Part shown: positions 18,867 through 27,342 of the stretch, one piece after another
Layout: every line of letters begins with the position of its first letter
Numbering within the stretch: position 1 is the stretch's first letter
Source: Verrucomicrobia bacterium Tous-C9LFEB
GTDB lineage: Bacteria > Acidobacteriota > Terriglobia > Terriglobales > Acidobacteriaceae
Length of the DNA: 64,000 nucleotides
Reading direction: 5' to 3'
NCBI GenBank assembly: GCA_903970445.1
Contig: CAJCIP010000058.1
Location: 109,361-173,360, forward strand
Notes under the pieces: generated by a model
Told to the model about the DNA's origin: nothing
Seen by the model: the letters and a program-made list of their open reading frames with translations, nothing else
Database searches by the model: none
Position numbers and translations under genes: made by a program

Positions 18867-21698
18867 ATGGCATTCGTTCACAAGGCCTGGTGCGCCGCGC
18901 TTTTGTTCAGCGTTGGCATCACGACATCTGTTGCGCAGCACAAGGAACATAAAGCTACGGCTGGTGGAATGAAAGTTCCCGAGCTGAAGTACGAGAAGTA
19001 CACGCTGCCGAATGGCCTGACCGTGCTCACCCATGAAGACCACCGCCTTCCGCTCGTGGCAGTCGACCTCTGGTATCACGTCGGTCCCCTCAATGAGCGG
19101 CCTGGCCGCACCGGCTTTGCCCATCTCTTCGAGCACATGATGTTTGAAGGCTCCGAGCACGTTGGCGAGAAGGCGCACTTCAAATACATTGAGCGCGCCG
19201 GCGGCACGGGCGTCAACGGCACCACCGATTACGACCGCACCAACTACTTCGAGACAATGCCTTCCAATCAGCTCGGGCTCGGGTTGTGGCTCGAAAGCGA
19301 TCGCATGGGCTTCCTGATGGAAGGGCTGAATCGCGATCTGCTGACCAACCAGCGCGACGTGGTGCGCAATGAGCGCCGCCAGGGCGAGGGTCAGCCCTAC
19401 GAACTTGCGGATGAAGAGCAGTCCCATCTCCTCTTCCCGAAGGAGCATCCGTACTACGCGAACGTGATCGGCAGCCACGCAGACATCGAAGCCGCCCGCA
19501 TTGCTGACGTGCGTGACTTCCATCAGCAGTTCTACACGCCGAACAACGCCTCCATTGCCATCGCCGGCGACTTCGACCCGAAGACGTTGAAAGCTCTTCT
19601 GGAGAAATATTTTGGACCTATACCGCGGGGTCCGGCGGTTCCTCCCGTCACCGTCGTGACACCGCCGATCACCAGCCAGCGGCGCGCCACGGTGACCGAT
19701 ACCGTCCAGCTTTCTCAGGTGCGCATCGCCTGGCTCACACCTCCGGCGCTGACGCAGGGCGAGGACAATACCGATGCCGCAATGTCGGCACTTGGCGGCG
19801 GCAAAACCGGCCGCCTCACGCAGGCACTCGTCTACAAGACACAGGTGGCGCAGAGCGTGAACTGCGAAAACCAGGGTTTGAAGCTGACGGGCGTGGCGCA
19901 ATGCGTCATCACCGCCAAACCCGGTCAGAAGCTCGAAGATCTCGAAGCCACCGTGTGGAGCGAGATCGCTAAGCTGCAGGCTGAAGGCCCGACCGACCAG
20001 GAAGTGAAAGCTTTCAAAGCCGAAAACCTTACGCGCAAGATTACCGGGCTCGAAAGGCTTGGCGGATTTGGCGGCATTGCAGACACGCTCGACCGCTACA
20101 ACCAGTACACCGGAGATCCAGGCTTTCTGCCGAAAGACGTCGCCATGGTCCAGGCCGTCAACGCGGCCGGTGTGAAGGAAACCGCGGCGAAGTATCTCAC
20201 CAAGGACTCAGCCGTTGTTGTGTACACGATCCCAGGCAAGAAGGTGCTGAACGATGTGCCTCGCTCGCCGGCAGATACCGACGCGAACGTTGCAATTACG
20301 AATCCGTATACGCCTGAGTTTGAGAAGTCGCAGGAGTGGCGCAAGACTCCTCCGGAACCCGGCCCAGCACCGCAGCTTCACTTGCCTATTCCGCAAAGCT
20401 TCACGCTGGCGAACGGCCTGAAGGGCTACGTTGTGGAGAACCATGCACTACCGATCCTCTCTGCATCGCTGGTGACACGTGCTGGAAGCGAAGGCAATCC
20501 TAAGGGCAAGGGTGGACTCGCTTCGCTGGTGTCCGAAGTGATGAGCGATGGCACGCAGTCGCGTGACCTCACAAAGCTTGCCGAAGATCAGGAACTCATC
20601 GGCACGCGCATCAACTCCAGCGCCGGAATGGACAGCAGCGCCTCCAGCATGACGATGCTGACGGAGTACACCGACCCAGGCCTGGAGCTTCTCAGCGATG
20701 TCGTGCTGCACCCGGCGTTTCGGCAGGAAGATCTAGATCGCCGCCGCAAGCAGCGCCTCATTCGCATCGGGCAGGAAACCGACAACGTTGCGCAGATGGC
20801 GTTCCGCGTTGGCCCCAAGCTGATCTACGGCGACCAGCCCTACGGTGCGTCGCCAACGGGTACAACGCAGAGTGTCACCTCGCTCACGCGCGATGACGTG
20901 GCCGGCTTCTATCAGGCGCATTTCGGCCCGGCGGATTCCGCGATTGTGTTCGCGGGAGACGTCACCGTTGCGCAGGCAAAAGCTCTCAGTGAGAAGTACT
21001 TCGGCTCATGGCCCGGTACGGCTGCGGGAGTACCTACGATTCCGCCTCCGCCCACCGCTCAAGCCACACGCGTCGTCATTGTGGACAAGCCTGGCGCACC
21101 GCAGACCGCGTTGTTTGCCTTCGGCCTTGGCGTACCGGCAAACAGCCCTGAGCTGCCAATCATTCAGGTGGCAAACTACACGCTGGGCGGCGCGTTCACC
21201 TCACGCATCAACATGAACCTGCGTGAAGCTCACGGCTACACCTACGGCGCGCAGTCTGTGTACCAAACCTATCGTGCGGGCGGACAGTTCCTCACAGGCG
21301 GCCTGGTGCGTACGGACGTCACCGCTCCGGCGGCGAAGGAGCTGATGAACGAGGTTCGCAACTTCCCGTCGCATCCTCCAACTGACACGGAGCTTGCGGC
21401 GGCAAAGAGCGCATTGACGCAGTCCCTGCAGGGGAACTTTGAAACCAACGGCTTCTCAGCCAGCGCCATGGCTTCCATTTTCCTCTACGATCGCCCGCTC
21501 GACTACTACGCCACGCTCCCTGGCAAGTACGGCGCCGTTTCTTCCTCCGATGTAGCGCGAATCGCGTCTGAGGACATCCACCCTGGCAACCTGGTCATCC
21601 TCGCCGCAGGTGACCGCGCCAAGATCGAACCAGGCCTGAAGGATGCGGGCCTTGGAGCGGTTGAGGTGCGAGACATCAATGGCGATCTTGTGAAGTAA
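18867..21698 (+). CDS. Secreted two-domain M16 (pitrilysin/insulinase) metallopeptidase
   Basis: 943 residues. A signal peptide (about 1-25) is followed by an active N-terminal M16 half with zinc motif HLFEHMM (H86, E89, H90) and downstream NERRQGEGQ. The second half (from about residue 510) lacks HxxEH (GNPKGKGGLASLVSEVM) but keeps the M16 substrate-clamp elements, e.g. YTLGGAFTSRINMNLREAHGYTYGA. The full two-half chain in one polypeptide is common in Acidobacteriota, Bacteroidota and Proteobacteria. It probably degrades peptides in the periplasm. ATG 18867 has a strong GAGGAG site. A hairpin terminator follows at 21720. Confidence 0.95.
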   Translation: MAFVHKAWCAALLFSVGITTSVAQHKEHKATAGGMKVPELKYEKYTLPNGLTVLTHEDHRLPLVAVDLWYHVGPLNERPGRTGFAHLFEHMMFEGSEHVGEKAHFKYIERAGGTGVNGTTDYDRTNYFETMPSNQLGLGLWLESDRMGFLMEGLNRDLLTNQRDVVRNERRQGEGQPYELADEEQSHLLFPKEHPYYANVIGSHADIEAARIADVRDFHQQFYTPNNASIAIAGDFDPKTLKALLEKYFGPIPRGPAVPPVTVVTPPITSQRRATVTDTVQLSQVRIAWLTPPALTQGEDNTDAAMSALGGGKTGRLTQALVYKTQVAQSVNCENQGLKLTGVAQCVITAKPGQKLEDLEATVWSEIAKLQAEGPTDQEVKAFKAENLTRKITGLERLGGFGGIADTLDRYNQYTGDPGFLPKDVAMVQAVNAAGVKETAAKYLTKDSAVVVYTIPGKKVLNDVPRSPADTDANVAITNPYTPEFEKSQEWRKTPPEPGPAPQLHLPIPQSFTLANGLKGYVVENHALPILSASLVTRAGSEGNPKGKGGLASLVSEVMSDGTQSRDLTKLAEDQELIGTRINSSAGMDSSASSMTMLTEYTDPGLELLSDVVLHPAFRQEDLDRRRKQRLIRIGQETDNVAQMAFRVGPKLIYGDQPYGASPTGTTQSVTSLTRDDVAGFYQAHFGPADSAIVFAGDVTVAQAKALSEKYFGSWPGTAAGVPTIPPPPTAQATRVVIVDKPGAPQTALFAFGLGVPANSPELPIIQVANYTLGGAFTSRINMNLREAHGYTYGAQSVYQTYRAGGQFLTGGLVRTDVTAPAAKELMNEVRNFPSHPPTDTELAAAKSALTQSLQGNFETNGFSASAMASIFLYDRPLDYYATLPGKYGAVSSSDVARIASEDIHPGNLVILAAGDRAKIEPGLKDAGLGAVEVRDINGDLVK

Positions 21699-21719
21699 CG
21701 ATAGCGTTTACCGAACACC

Positions 21720-21757
21720 CGAAGGGCGAGACCAAATGGTCTCGCCCTTCTTGCTTT
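21720..21757 (+). terminator. Rho-independent terminator after the M16 gene
   Basis: A perfect 14-bp stem (GAAGGGCGAGACCA / TGGTCTCGCCCTTC, 21721-21750) with a two-base loop is followed by a T-rich run (TTGCTTTC). It lies 23 bases after the M16 stop. Confidence 0.8.
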
Positions 21758-21784
21758 CGCCGATGCCCTACGCTACCGATCTTT

Positions 21785-21812
21785 CGTCATTCCGAGCGAA
21801 GCGAGGAATCTG
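21785..21812 (+). repeat. Short dispersed repeat (CGTCATTCCGAGCGAAGCGA type)
   Basis: CGTCATTCCGAGCGAAGCGA followed by GGAATCTGC. This form resembles intergenic repeats I associate with Acidobacteriota genomes. The related but shorter ATTTCCTTCGGGAATGACA at 57475 on the opposite strand shares the TCATTCC end. Confidence 0.5.
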
Positions 21813-21859
21813 CCTCTCGCGGCGACGCAGCGCCCAATCCACTATCGCGACACCACTAA

Positions 21860-21915
21860 GCGGCTTCAGCCGCCGGGATAGACCACCGACCTAAACCAAG
21901 CGCGGCTTTAGCCGC
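21860..21915. repeat. Two tandem GCGGCTTYAGCCGC palindromes
   Basis: GCGGCTTCAGCCGC at 21860-21873 and GCGGCTTTAGCCGC at 21902-21915 are near-identical 6-bp hairpins with a two-base loop, each followed by CGRGAT. The 42-bp period suggests a short tandem unit. A degenerate relative (CGCGGCTGAGGCCG) occurs near 54560. Confidence 0.65.
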
Positions 21916-22395
21916 CGAGATCGATACCGCCCAGAACAAGCGCTCCCGGTATGAACTAGTCTTTCCCATGCGATCTCCAAAGCCTGATTGCGAACTCTAT
22001 ATCCGCAGATTGTGTACTTTTATCGCCGCCTCGCCCTCAATGTCGCGCGGGCAGCCCAGCCGGAAACCGCCTTACCAGGCTCCTATGTCAGAACGCTTCA
22101 GAACACCTTTGAAATCGGTTTCAGCCGCACAAAACTCACCGCAAATCCACTGCCCATACCAGCTCGCGACCCGTCTTGAACCGTCTGCCCGTTTCCATCT
22201 TGCTTCGTTAATCCAGTTGGCGCAGCCATCGACCCCACCCGTAAACCATTGATCGTAATGGGCTTACAAATTTCATTGCGAAATCCCTCAGCAAACCCGC
22301 TTGTCAATAGGGCAAACAGCCTAACTCCATCAAAACAAGCCAAATAGAGTTGTCATAGTTATTCTTCCCGATTCGCTAGACTTGAAATACGAATC

Positions 22396-22434
22396 AAGAA
22401 ACGCCGCAGCCATCTGGCTGCGGCGTTTCTTTTG
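22396..22434. terminator. Strong hairpin terminator, downstream of fabD
   Basis: A 16-bp stem (AAGAAACGCCGCAGCC / GGCTGCGGCGTTTCTT) with a four-base loop ATCT has A-rich and T-rich flanks, so it could act in both directions. It lies 40 bases beyond the fabD stop on the reverse strand. Confidence 0.85.
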
Positions 22435-22473
22435 AACTTAGAGCTTCGCAAAGAGGCAAAGGTATGAATGAGC

Positions 22474-23565
22474 TTATGCAGGAGTCGTCGTCAACGACGC
22501 CAACGTTTTCTCCAGCGACGCCGGATCTTCGACATTCAACGTGCTCAGCGCGCGGTCAATCTGGCGGTTTAGGCCTGTCAGCACCTTGCCGGGGCCGACC
22601 TCGATGTACTGCGTCGCGCCGCTTTCCTGCAGCAGCTTGATGCAATCCACCCAGCGCACCGCTCCGGTCACCTGGCGAATGAGCGCGTCTCGCGCTTCGG
22701 GGCCGCGAGTGATGAGGCGGGCGTCGGCGTTACAGGCGATTGGGAAGGTTGGGTCGTTGAACGCGACTGACTCCAGTGCGCTGCCAAGTTGATCCTGCGC
22801 CGGCTGCATCAGGTTGCAATGGAACGGTGCACTGACGGGGAGCATCACTGTGCGCTTCGCACCGGCTTCTTTGCAAAGCGCGGCGGCGCGTTCCACTGCT
22901 GCAACGGAGCCGGAAATGACGGTCTGGTCGGGCGAGTTGAGATTAGCGGGAGAGACGATTGCGCTCACGCTGGCAGCGGCCTGGGCAATCGTGTCTACAC
23001 TGTTCGTCGGGTCATTGATGGCCTCGCGGAGCTGAGCGCTTTGCTCAGCGGGGTCTCGACCAGGAGCGTCCTCCGGTGGTGCTGTCAGTTCGTCAGAAAC
23101 GCGCGCGCAGATGTCGTTGATCTGCTCATACGGCAGCCCGAGGATGGCGGCCATGGCACCTTCGCCCTGTGGCACTGCGGACTGCATGAACTGTCCACGC
23201 GAACGAACGGTGCGCACCGCATCCGCGAACGTAAATGTTCCAGCGGCAACGTGTGCCGAATATTCGCCGAGCGAATGCCCCGCCGCAAAGGAAATCTCTA
23301 AGCCGCGTGACTTCAACTCAGCTTCCAGCGCTCTGAAGGCGGCAATCGATGCTGTGAGAATGGCTGGCTGCGTGTGCTCGGTAAGTTTGAGCTGTTCCTC
23401 AGGCCCTTCGAAAATCAGCTTCGAAATGGCGAAGCCTAGAGAATCGTCCGCTTCATCGAACACTGCTTTCGCGGCAGGGAATGCATCGTAGAGCGCCTTG
23501 CCCATGCCGACGGTTTGCGACCCTTGACCGGGGAAGAGAAGAGCGATCTTGCTGTTGTTGCTCAT
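22474..23565 (-). CDS. fabD: Malonyl-CoA--acyl carrier protein transacylase
   Basis: 363 residues against about 310 in E. coli. Catalytic S98 lies in AAGHSLGEYS and the catalytic His in SAPFHCNLMQPA; FPGQGSQ opens the protein and YEVGPGKVLTGL (here YIEVGPGKVL) is near the end. It moves malonyl from CoA to ACP at the start of fatty acid synthesis. Residues about 158-201 (DELTAPPEDAPGR through AAASVSA) are extra relative to E. coli FabD as I know it and sit just before SPANLNSPDQ. ATG 23565 is chosen because FabD homology begins there, although the frame stays open upstream. Other fab genes are absent apart from fabI at 52 kb. Confidence 0.95.
   Translation of the reverse strand: MSNNSKIALLFPGQGSQTVGMGKALYDAFPAAKAVFDEADDSLGFAISKLIFEGPEEQLKLTEHTQPAILTASIAAFRALEAELKSRGLEISFAAGHSLGEYSAHVAAGTFTFADAVRTVRSRGQFMQSAVPQGEGAMAAILGLPYEQINDICARVSDELTAPPEDAPGRDPAEQSAQLREAINDPTNSVDTIAQAAASVSAIVSPANLNSPDQTVISGSVAAVERAAALCKEAGAKRTVMLPVSAPFHCNLMQPAQDQLGSALESVAFNDPTFPIACNADARLITRGPEARDALIRQVTGAVRWVDCIKLLQESGATQYIEVGPGKVLTGLNRQIDRALSTLNVEDPASLEKTLASLTTTPA
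23031..23049. repeat. Small palindrome in the extra segment of fabD
   Basis: GCTGAGC (23031-23037) and GCTCAGC (23043-23049) form a 7-bp hairpin with a five-base loop, followed by GGGGTCTCGACC, a string resembling the dispersed repeats elsewhere in the window. It lies inside the region coding the additional FabD residues. Confidence 0.4.
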
Positions 23566-23626
23566 GGCCCTAGTGTAGACGCGCGCATGGCTCACGGTGG
23601 CATGAACAAGTGCCGGGCGCGAGAGG

Positions 23627-25210
23627 CTACATGGCGTTGGTGATGAACGTCTGTTCCGCCTGCGCGGAAATGATTCGGTACAGCGCAAATTGACGGCTGC
23701 TCTGCCCACGCAACTCGAACAGTAGGCTCGCGCGGTGCGACGCATCAGGATCAACGGCATCGACCAGCCGCATCCACGGTGTGCGGTCCAAGTGCGAAGC
23801 ATCCGTAATGGAGGTAAGCGACACCTGATACTCGCCGGTGACCATGCGCTGGGCCACGAGCGTCACGTACACCGGGCCGCCGGTCTTCAGGCTTGCCTCG
23901 GCTGTGTAAACGAAGGTTGGCAGCCCGCCGTAGCTTAGCGTGTATGGCGTGAGCTGTTCGTTGCTGAGCACCAATGGAGAATTCGCTGAAGTTTTGCGTG
24001 CCGCAGGTCTGGCTGATGAGCGGTGAGCAGAGCTCGTCGTCGGCCTGGGAGCAGTCGCCGTTTTTGGCGCGGGCGAGGGGCTCTGATACTGCTGTGGAAT
24101 GCCGCGCTGCAATTTCGGTGCGTTTTCATCATCGGAGGAGGTTGGCGGAGTCGCCACGGCCCCAGGCAATGGCGGCGCCACCGGCGCTGTTGCTGCTGCA
24201 ATGGCTGGCGTCCCGATGACGAGCTGATTGGCGGCGATGTATTTGGCGATCTTCGGCTTTGCTATTGCCTCCAGCTTGGCCAGTGCTTCGCCGCGCTCAG
24301 CGGGCGATTCCCATTCGCGCGCAAAGATGTGCTCAGAGCGGTCTACTGCGTCGCTCACCGCTGCTGTTTGGTGCATGCCGGCGGGAAGCCCGACGAGGTC
24401 CTGCGCGCCTTCCGCGCTTGCGGGCTTGCCATGGCGCATGGTCGGGCGGTCCGGATCGTCGTTCAGAGACACGTCAGGCCCACGAACGCCGGATTGGCCT
24501 GCGGCCTTCCGCCGCTGCGCGTCCTCTGCGGGATCGCGCTTCCGCAGCGTAGGACGGTCGACATCGTCGTCTTTGCTGCTGCCGGAGGTGGTGCTGGCTG
24601 TTGCGTCCTGATCTGCGGGCCGATTCAGCTTTGGTCGATCGGACTCGCTGTTATCGGATTTGCTGGAGTCCGCAGGTTTCGAGGAAGCGGTACTCGTGTC
24701 GCTCGCAGATTTCGTGCCAAGGTGGGGACGTGTGCTGTCTCCAGTGGAAGTGATCGACGGAAGCTGCTTCGAGGCTGAGAGGACCGGAAGCTTCAACTTT
24801 GCTGGAGGCGAAAACGTGCCGAAACCGTACCAGCCGAAAGCATTCGTGTCGGCGATGTCTTTTGTGAAGCTCTGGCTGTTACGAGCGTGGTCAACATCGA
24901 AGAGACCCTTCTTCAATCCCGCCTCATCGATTTCGTATACATTGCCGGTTTGCAGGGCAAGCGGAACAGGCCGCGCCAGGTAAACGTCGGCGTCTTCCAT
25001 GTGGCCGCTGATGAAGAGGGAAACAGGAATGAGGCGCTCAGCGGTGGGCTTTTCCAGAGGGCCAGTCCATTCATACACCGCGATGGCACGGGTCACGCGC
25101 TCCGGCGTGGCGACCTTGTGCGTTTGAGCGTGAAGGGGAAGCCAGAGAAAGAGTCCGGCAGAAAGCGAGGTGAACTGGCGGTAGATTGTGTGGGAGGCTG
25201 GGCGCGTCAT
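23627..25210 (-). CDS. Secreted protein with DPDRPT repeats, function unknown
   Basis: 527 residues. The signal peptide ends near LPLHAQ. Residues 35-130 form a compact domain (IAVYEWTGPLEKPTAERLIPVSLFISG, YLARPVPLALQTGNVYEI). The middle is low-complexity Ser/Asp/Pro-rich sequence with at least three spaced copies of a DRPxLxR motif: DRPKLNR, DRPTLRKR and DRPTMRHG. A C-terminal domain (YTLSYGGLPTFVYTAEASLKTGGPVYVTLVAQ) ends the protein. I do not recognise a named family; similar DRPxL-repeat proteins occur in Acidobacteriota. fabD lies downstream on the same strand after 61 bp, so the two may be co-transcribed. Confidence 0.8.
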   Translation of the reverse strand: MTRPASHTIYRQFTSLSAGLFLWLPLHAQTHKVATPERVTRAIAVYEWTGPLEKPTAERLIPVSLFISGHMEDADVYLARPVPLALQTGNVYEIDEAGLKKGLFDVDHARNSQSFTKDIADTNAFGWYGFGTFSPPAKLKLPVLSASKQLPSITSTGDSTRPHLGTKSASDTSTASSKPADSSKSDNSESDRPKLNRPADQDATASTTSGSSKDDDVDRPTLRKRDPAEDAQRRKAAGQSGVRGPDVSLNDDPDRPTMRHGKPASAEGAQDLVGLPAGMHQTAAVSDAVDRSEHIFAREWESPAERGEALAKLEAIAKPKIAKYIAANQLVIGTPAIAAATAPVAPPLPGAVATPPTSSDDENAPKLQRGIPQQYQSPSPAPKTATAPRPTTSSAHRSSARPAARKTSANSPLVLSNEQLTPYTLSYGGLPTFVYTAEASLKTGGPVYVTLVAQRMVTGEYQVSLTSITDASHLDRTPWMRLVDAVDPDASHRASLLFELRGQSSRQFALYRIISAQAEQTFITNAM

Positions 25211-25274
25211 TGCTGAAGATTAGACGCGTGTGCCCGCAGTCGCGGTTTACGCGACCGCGGTTCTGAGCGAAAGA

Positions 25275-25391
25275 CTAGTCTTCGCGATTGATGCGAGGCG
25301 AACGGAAGGCGCCCACAAACATCGGGACCGTGACGACGGCGATGGCGGCGAGGGCAATTGCGAGATCCTGAACTAAAGCGCTGTCGAACAT
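25275..25391 (-). CDS. Small single-span membrane protein (38 aa)
   Basis: ATG 25391 is preceded by AGGGAG at seven bases, a good ribosome-binding site. The peptide (MFDSALVQDLAIALAAIAVV followed by TVPMFVGAFRSPRINRED) has one hydrophobic helix and a positively charged tail. No family is recognised; the size and layout recall small accessory membrane proteins such as KdpF. It stands between the ABC ATPase gene and the DPDRPT-repeat gene, all on the reverse strand. Confidence 0.6.
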   Translation of the reverse strand: MFDSALVQDLAIALAAIAVVTVPMFVGAFRSPRINRED

Positions 25392-25517
25392 GAGAAAACT
25401 CCCTGAAACAAATGCACCTCCAGCATTGCGCCAGGAAGCGGCGGAGGAAATCACCCGTTCCGGTGATTTCTATGTCCCATTGTCGTCACTTCGCTTCTCT
25501 GCGAGAGTAAGCAGCAT

Positions 25518-26318
25518 CTACTTGAGGCTCACGGCCATTTCCGGTGTGGCTGCCAGCAGTTGCTGCGTGTACGCCTCCACCGGGTTCTCACAGACCTGTT
25601 GCCAACTGCCAGTTTCCACGATGCGACCGTGCTGCATCACCGCGACGCGGTCGCAAAGATAGCGGACCAGTGGCATGGAATGTGAAATGAACAGACAGGT
25701 AAGTCCGTAGCGCCGCTGCAGGTCGCGAATCAGGTTGATGACCTGCGCGCCAACCGAGACATCGAGCGCGCTGACAGGCTCATCCAGCACAAGCACTTCC
25801 GGACGCAACGCAATCGCGCGCGCGATATTGATGCGCTGGCGCTGACCGCCGGAGAATTCATGCGGATAGCGGATGAGAGCTGAGGAGTCGAGTCCCACCT
25901 CAGCCAGGAGCTCCGCAAGTCGCGCGTCCACGCCTTGCTGAGGGTTTTCGCGATGAATGGCAAACGGCTCCGACAAGATTTGCCGCACCGTCATGCGCGG
26001 ATTGAGGGCTGCATAAGGATCTTGAAAAACAATCGCGAGCTTGCGGCGCAATCGGCGCATGTCGCGCGAGGGAAGTTGCAACAGATTTAGCGATGCTGAG
26101 CTCTCGCTGGGATAGAACGTGAGCGATCCGCTCGTCGGCTCAATCAGCCGCAGCAGCATGCGCGCCACCGTGCTTTTGCCGGAGCCTGACTCGCCGACAA
26201 GCCCCAGTGTTTCGCCGCGGAAGAGTTGCAGGGAAACGCCGTGCACCACACGCGACGCGCCGTAGTCCTTGATCAGGTTTTGCGCTTCGAGCACGACAGT
26301 AGCAGCGGGTGCGATCAC
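25518..26318 (-). CDS. Oligopeptide/dipeptide-type ABC transporter ATP-binding protein (orphan)
   Basis: 266 residues. Walker [10 protein letters not shown], signature FSGGQRQR, Walker [13 protein letters not shown] and H-loop ISHSM are present. [24 protein letters not shown] and [15 protein letters not shown] are typical of DppF/OppF, the second ATPase of peptide or nickel importers. No permease, binding protein or partner ATPase lies nearby, so it must work with proteins encoded elsewhere or has lost its transporter. The GTG start (26318) overlaps the stop of the upstream NTF2-like gene by four bases (GTGA). The C-terminal peptide-transporter extension of about 60 residues seen in full-length DppF is missing. 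Confidence 0.88.
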   Translation of the reverse strand: MIAPAATVVLEAQNLIKDYGASRVVHGVSLQLFRGETLGLVGESGSGKSTVARMLLRLIEPTSGSLTFYPSESSASLNLLQLPSRDMRRLRRKLAIVFQDPYAALNPRMTVRQILSEPFAIHRENPQQGVDARLAELLAEVGLDSSALIRYPHEFSGGQRQRINIARAIALRPEVLVLDEPVSALDVSVGAQVINLIRDLQRRYGLTCLFISHSMPLVRYLCDRVAVMQHGRIVETGSWQQVCENPVEAYTQQLLAATPEMAVSLK

Positions 26319-26770
26319 ATTGTTTCGTTGAAGATAACGCGCCAGCCGCGTGGTGTTTTTTCAAAGATTTCTGTGAAGACGCCCTCCGTGTTTCCGCCGC
26401 CCTTCTTCGAGCGCATCAGCTTGTATTTGCCCGTGGCAAGAGCAAAGTTCTCGCCCAGCTCGCGCACTTCAACCTCGCTGTTTTCCATTGTTCCCATACT
26501 TTCCTTATTGGGAAAATTCAGATGGAACATTGCACGGACATTGGCGATGCCGCGCACCGGCCCGGCAAGCAAGACCTGGGTGTCTGGCGCATCCTTGAAG
26601 TGTGCCAGGTAGCCGTCGAGATCGGCACGGTTCCAGGCATTTTCCTGCGCGATGATCACCTTTGTGACAGCTAATTGTTCCTGTGTCGCCGTATAAAGCT
26701 GATCGCCCGCCTGGCCTATCAGTGGCAGCGTGCAGAAGCTAAGCGCGAGCAAGGCAGCGTGGCGGAACAT
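26315..26770 (-). CDS. Secreted NTF2-like (DUF4440/SnoaL) protein
   Basis: 151 residues with a signal peptide (about 1-21) and one NTF2-like domain (ENAWNRADLDGYLAHFKDAPDTQVLLAG, ATGKYKL, GWRVIFNET). Such cone-shaped domains bind small molecules or act as enzymes; a substrate cannot be inferred. It is a paralogue of the gene at 26827-27294, sharing the frame E(S/T)MGT, ATGK, GGGN and GW(R/K)(V/I). Its stop overlaps the ABC ATPase start. Confidence 0.82.
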   Translation of the reverse strand: MFRHAALLALSFCTLPLIGQAGDQLYTATQEQLAVTKVIIAQENAWNRADLDGYLAHFKDAPDTQVLLAGPVRGIANVRAMFHLNFPNKESMGTMENSEVEVRELGENFALATGKYKLMRSKKGGGNTEGVFTEIFEKTPRGWRVIFNETM

Positions 26771-26826
26771 GCGGGATCCTCTACAAAACGGCGTCTTTCA
26801 TTGTACGAGCGGCGAAGGTGACTGGA

Positions 26827-27294
26827 TTACTTCACCGGGGACGTGAGCGCCGTTGTGTCGTCACGGACGATCTTCCAGCCGGCGGAGGTGTCCTCGATCA
26901 CGAGCAGAAAGTAGCCATCGGCGTTGCCTCCGCCTGTCGCCTTCCGTTCGAGGTGGAACTTGCCGGTCGCGGTAACAAACCTGGCGTCGAGTGGCTGGAC
27001 TTTCAGGTCGGTGAAAGTCAATGTCCCCATTGTTTCGCGTGTCGGATAGCCTGCCTTGTAACCGGCGAGCATTTGCGCGTACCCGCGGCGAGTTTTGCGG
27101 CCGATAAAGAGGATGTCCGGCGAGTTCTTGTAGCTGGTGGCGAACGCCTCCAGGTCGCCGCGATTCCAGTCATCTGCGGACTTCTGCATCATCGCCCGCA
27201 CGGGGCCGTCGGCTGCCGCAAGCTGTGGCTTCTGAGCAAACACGACGCCGTGGAAAAGTGAGGCTGCGAGAAACAGGCGAAGGTACCGGTGCAT
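26827..27294 (-). CDS. Secreted NTF2-like (DUF4440/SnoaL) protein, paralogue
   Basis: 155 residues with a signal peptide ending near VVFAQK and an NTF2-like domain (ADDWNRGDLEAFATSYKNSPDILFIG, ETMGTLTF, ATGKFHLERKATGGGNADGY, GWKIVRDDT). It lies 56 bp upstream of its shorter paralogue on the same strand, so the pair probably arose by tandem duplication. The ATG (27294) is 48 bp from the divergent oxidoreductase start. Confidence 0.82.
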   Translation of the reverse strand: MHRYLRLFLAASLFHGVVFAQKPQLAAADGPVRAMMQKSADDWNRGDLEAFATSYKNSPDILFIGRKTRRGYAQMLAGYKAGYPTRETMGTLTFTDLKVQPLDARFVTATGKFHLERKATGGGNADGYFLLVIEDTSAGWKIVRDDTTALTSPVK

Positions 27295-27342
27295 GGAGGG
27301 ACTCCTTCAGTTTGTGCGGTGCGTGAAGACTACAATTTCAGC

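Larger units (their letters stand above)
21758..22395. other. Intergenic region with dispersed repeats
   Basis: About 640 bp between two terminators. Its first 160 bp hold short dispersed repeats, listed separately. The remainder (about 21960-22395) has only frames without ribosome-binding sites; a 94-codon forward frame at 21968 reads like random sequence. The area from 22250 to 22395 is richer in A and T than its surroundings. No tRNA or known RNA motif was recognised. Confidence 0.5.

Noticed and set aside
21968..22252. 94-codon forward frame in the gap after the M16 terminator
   Set aside because: No ribosome-binding site, Ser/Pro-rich random-like sequence and no hydrophobic or domain pattern.
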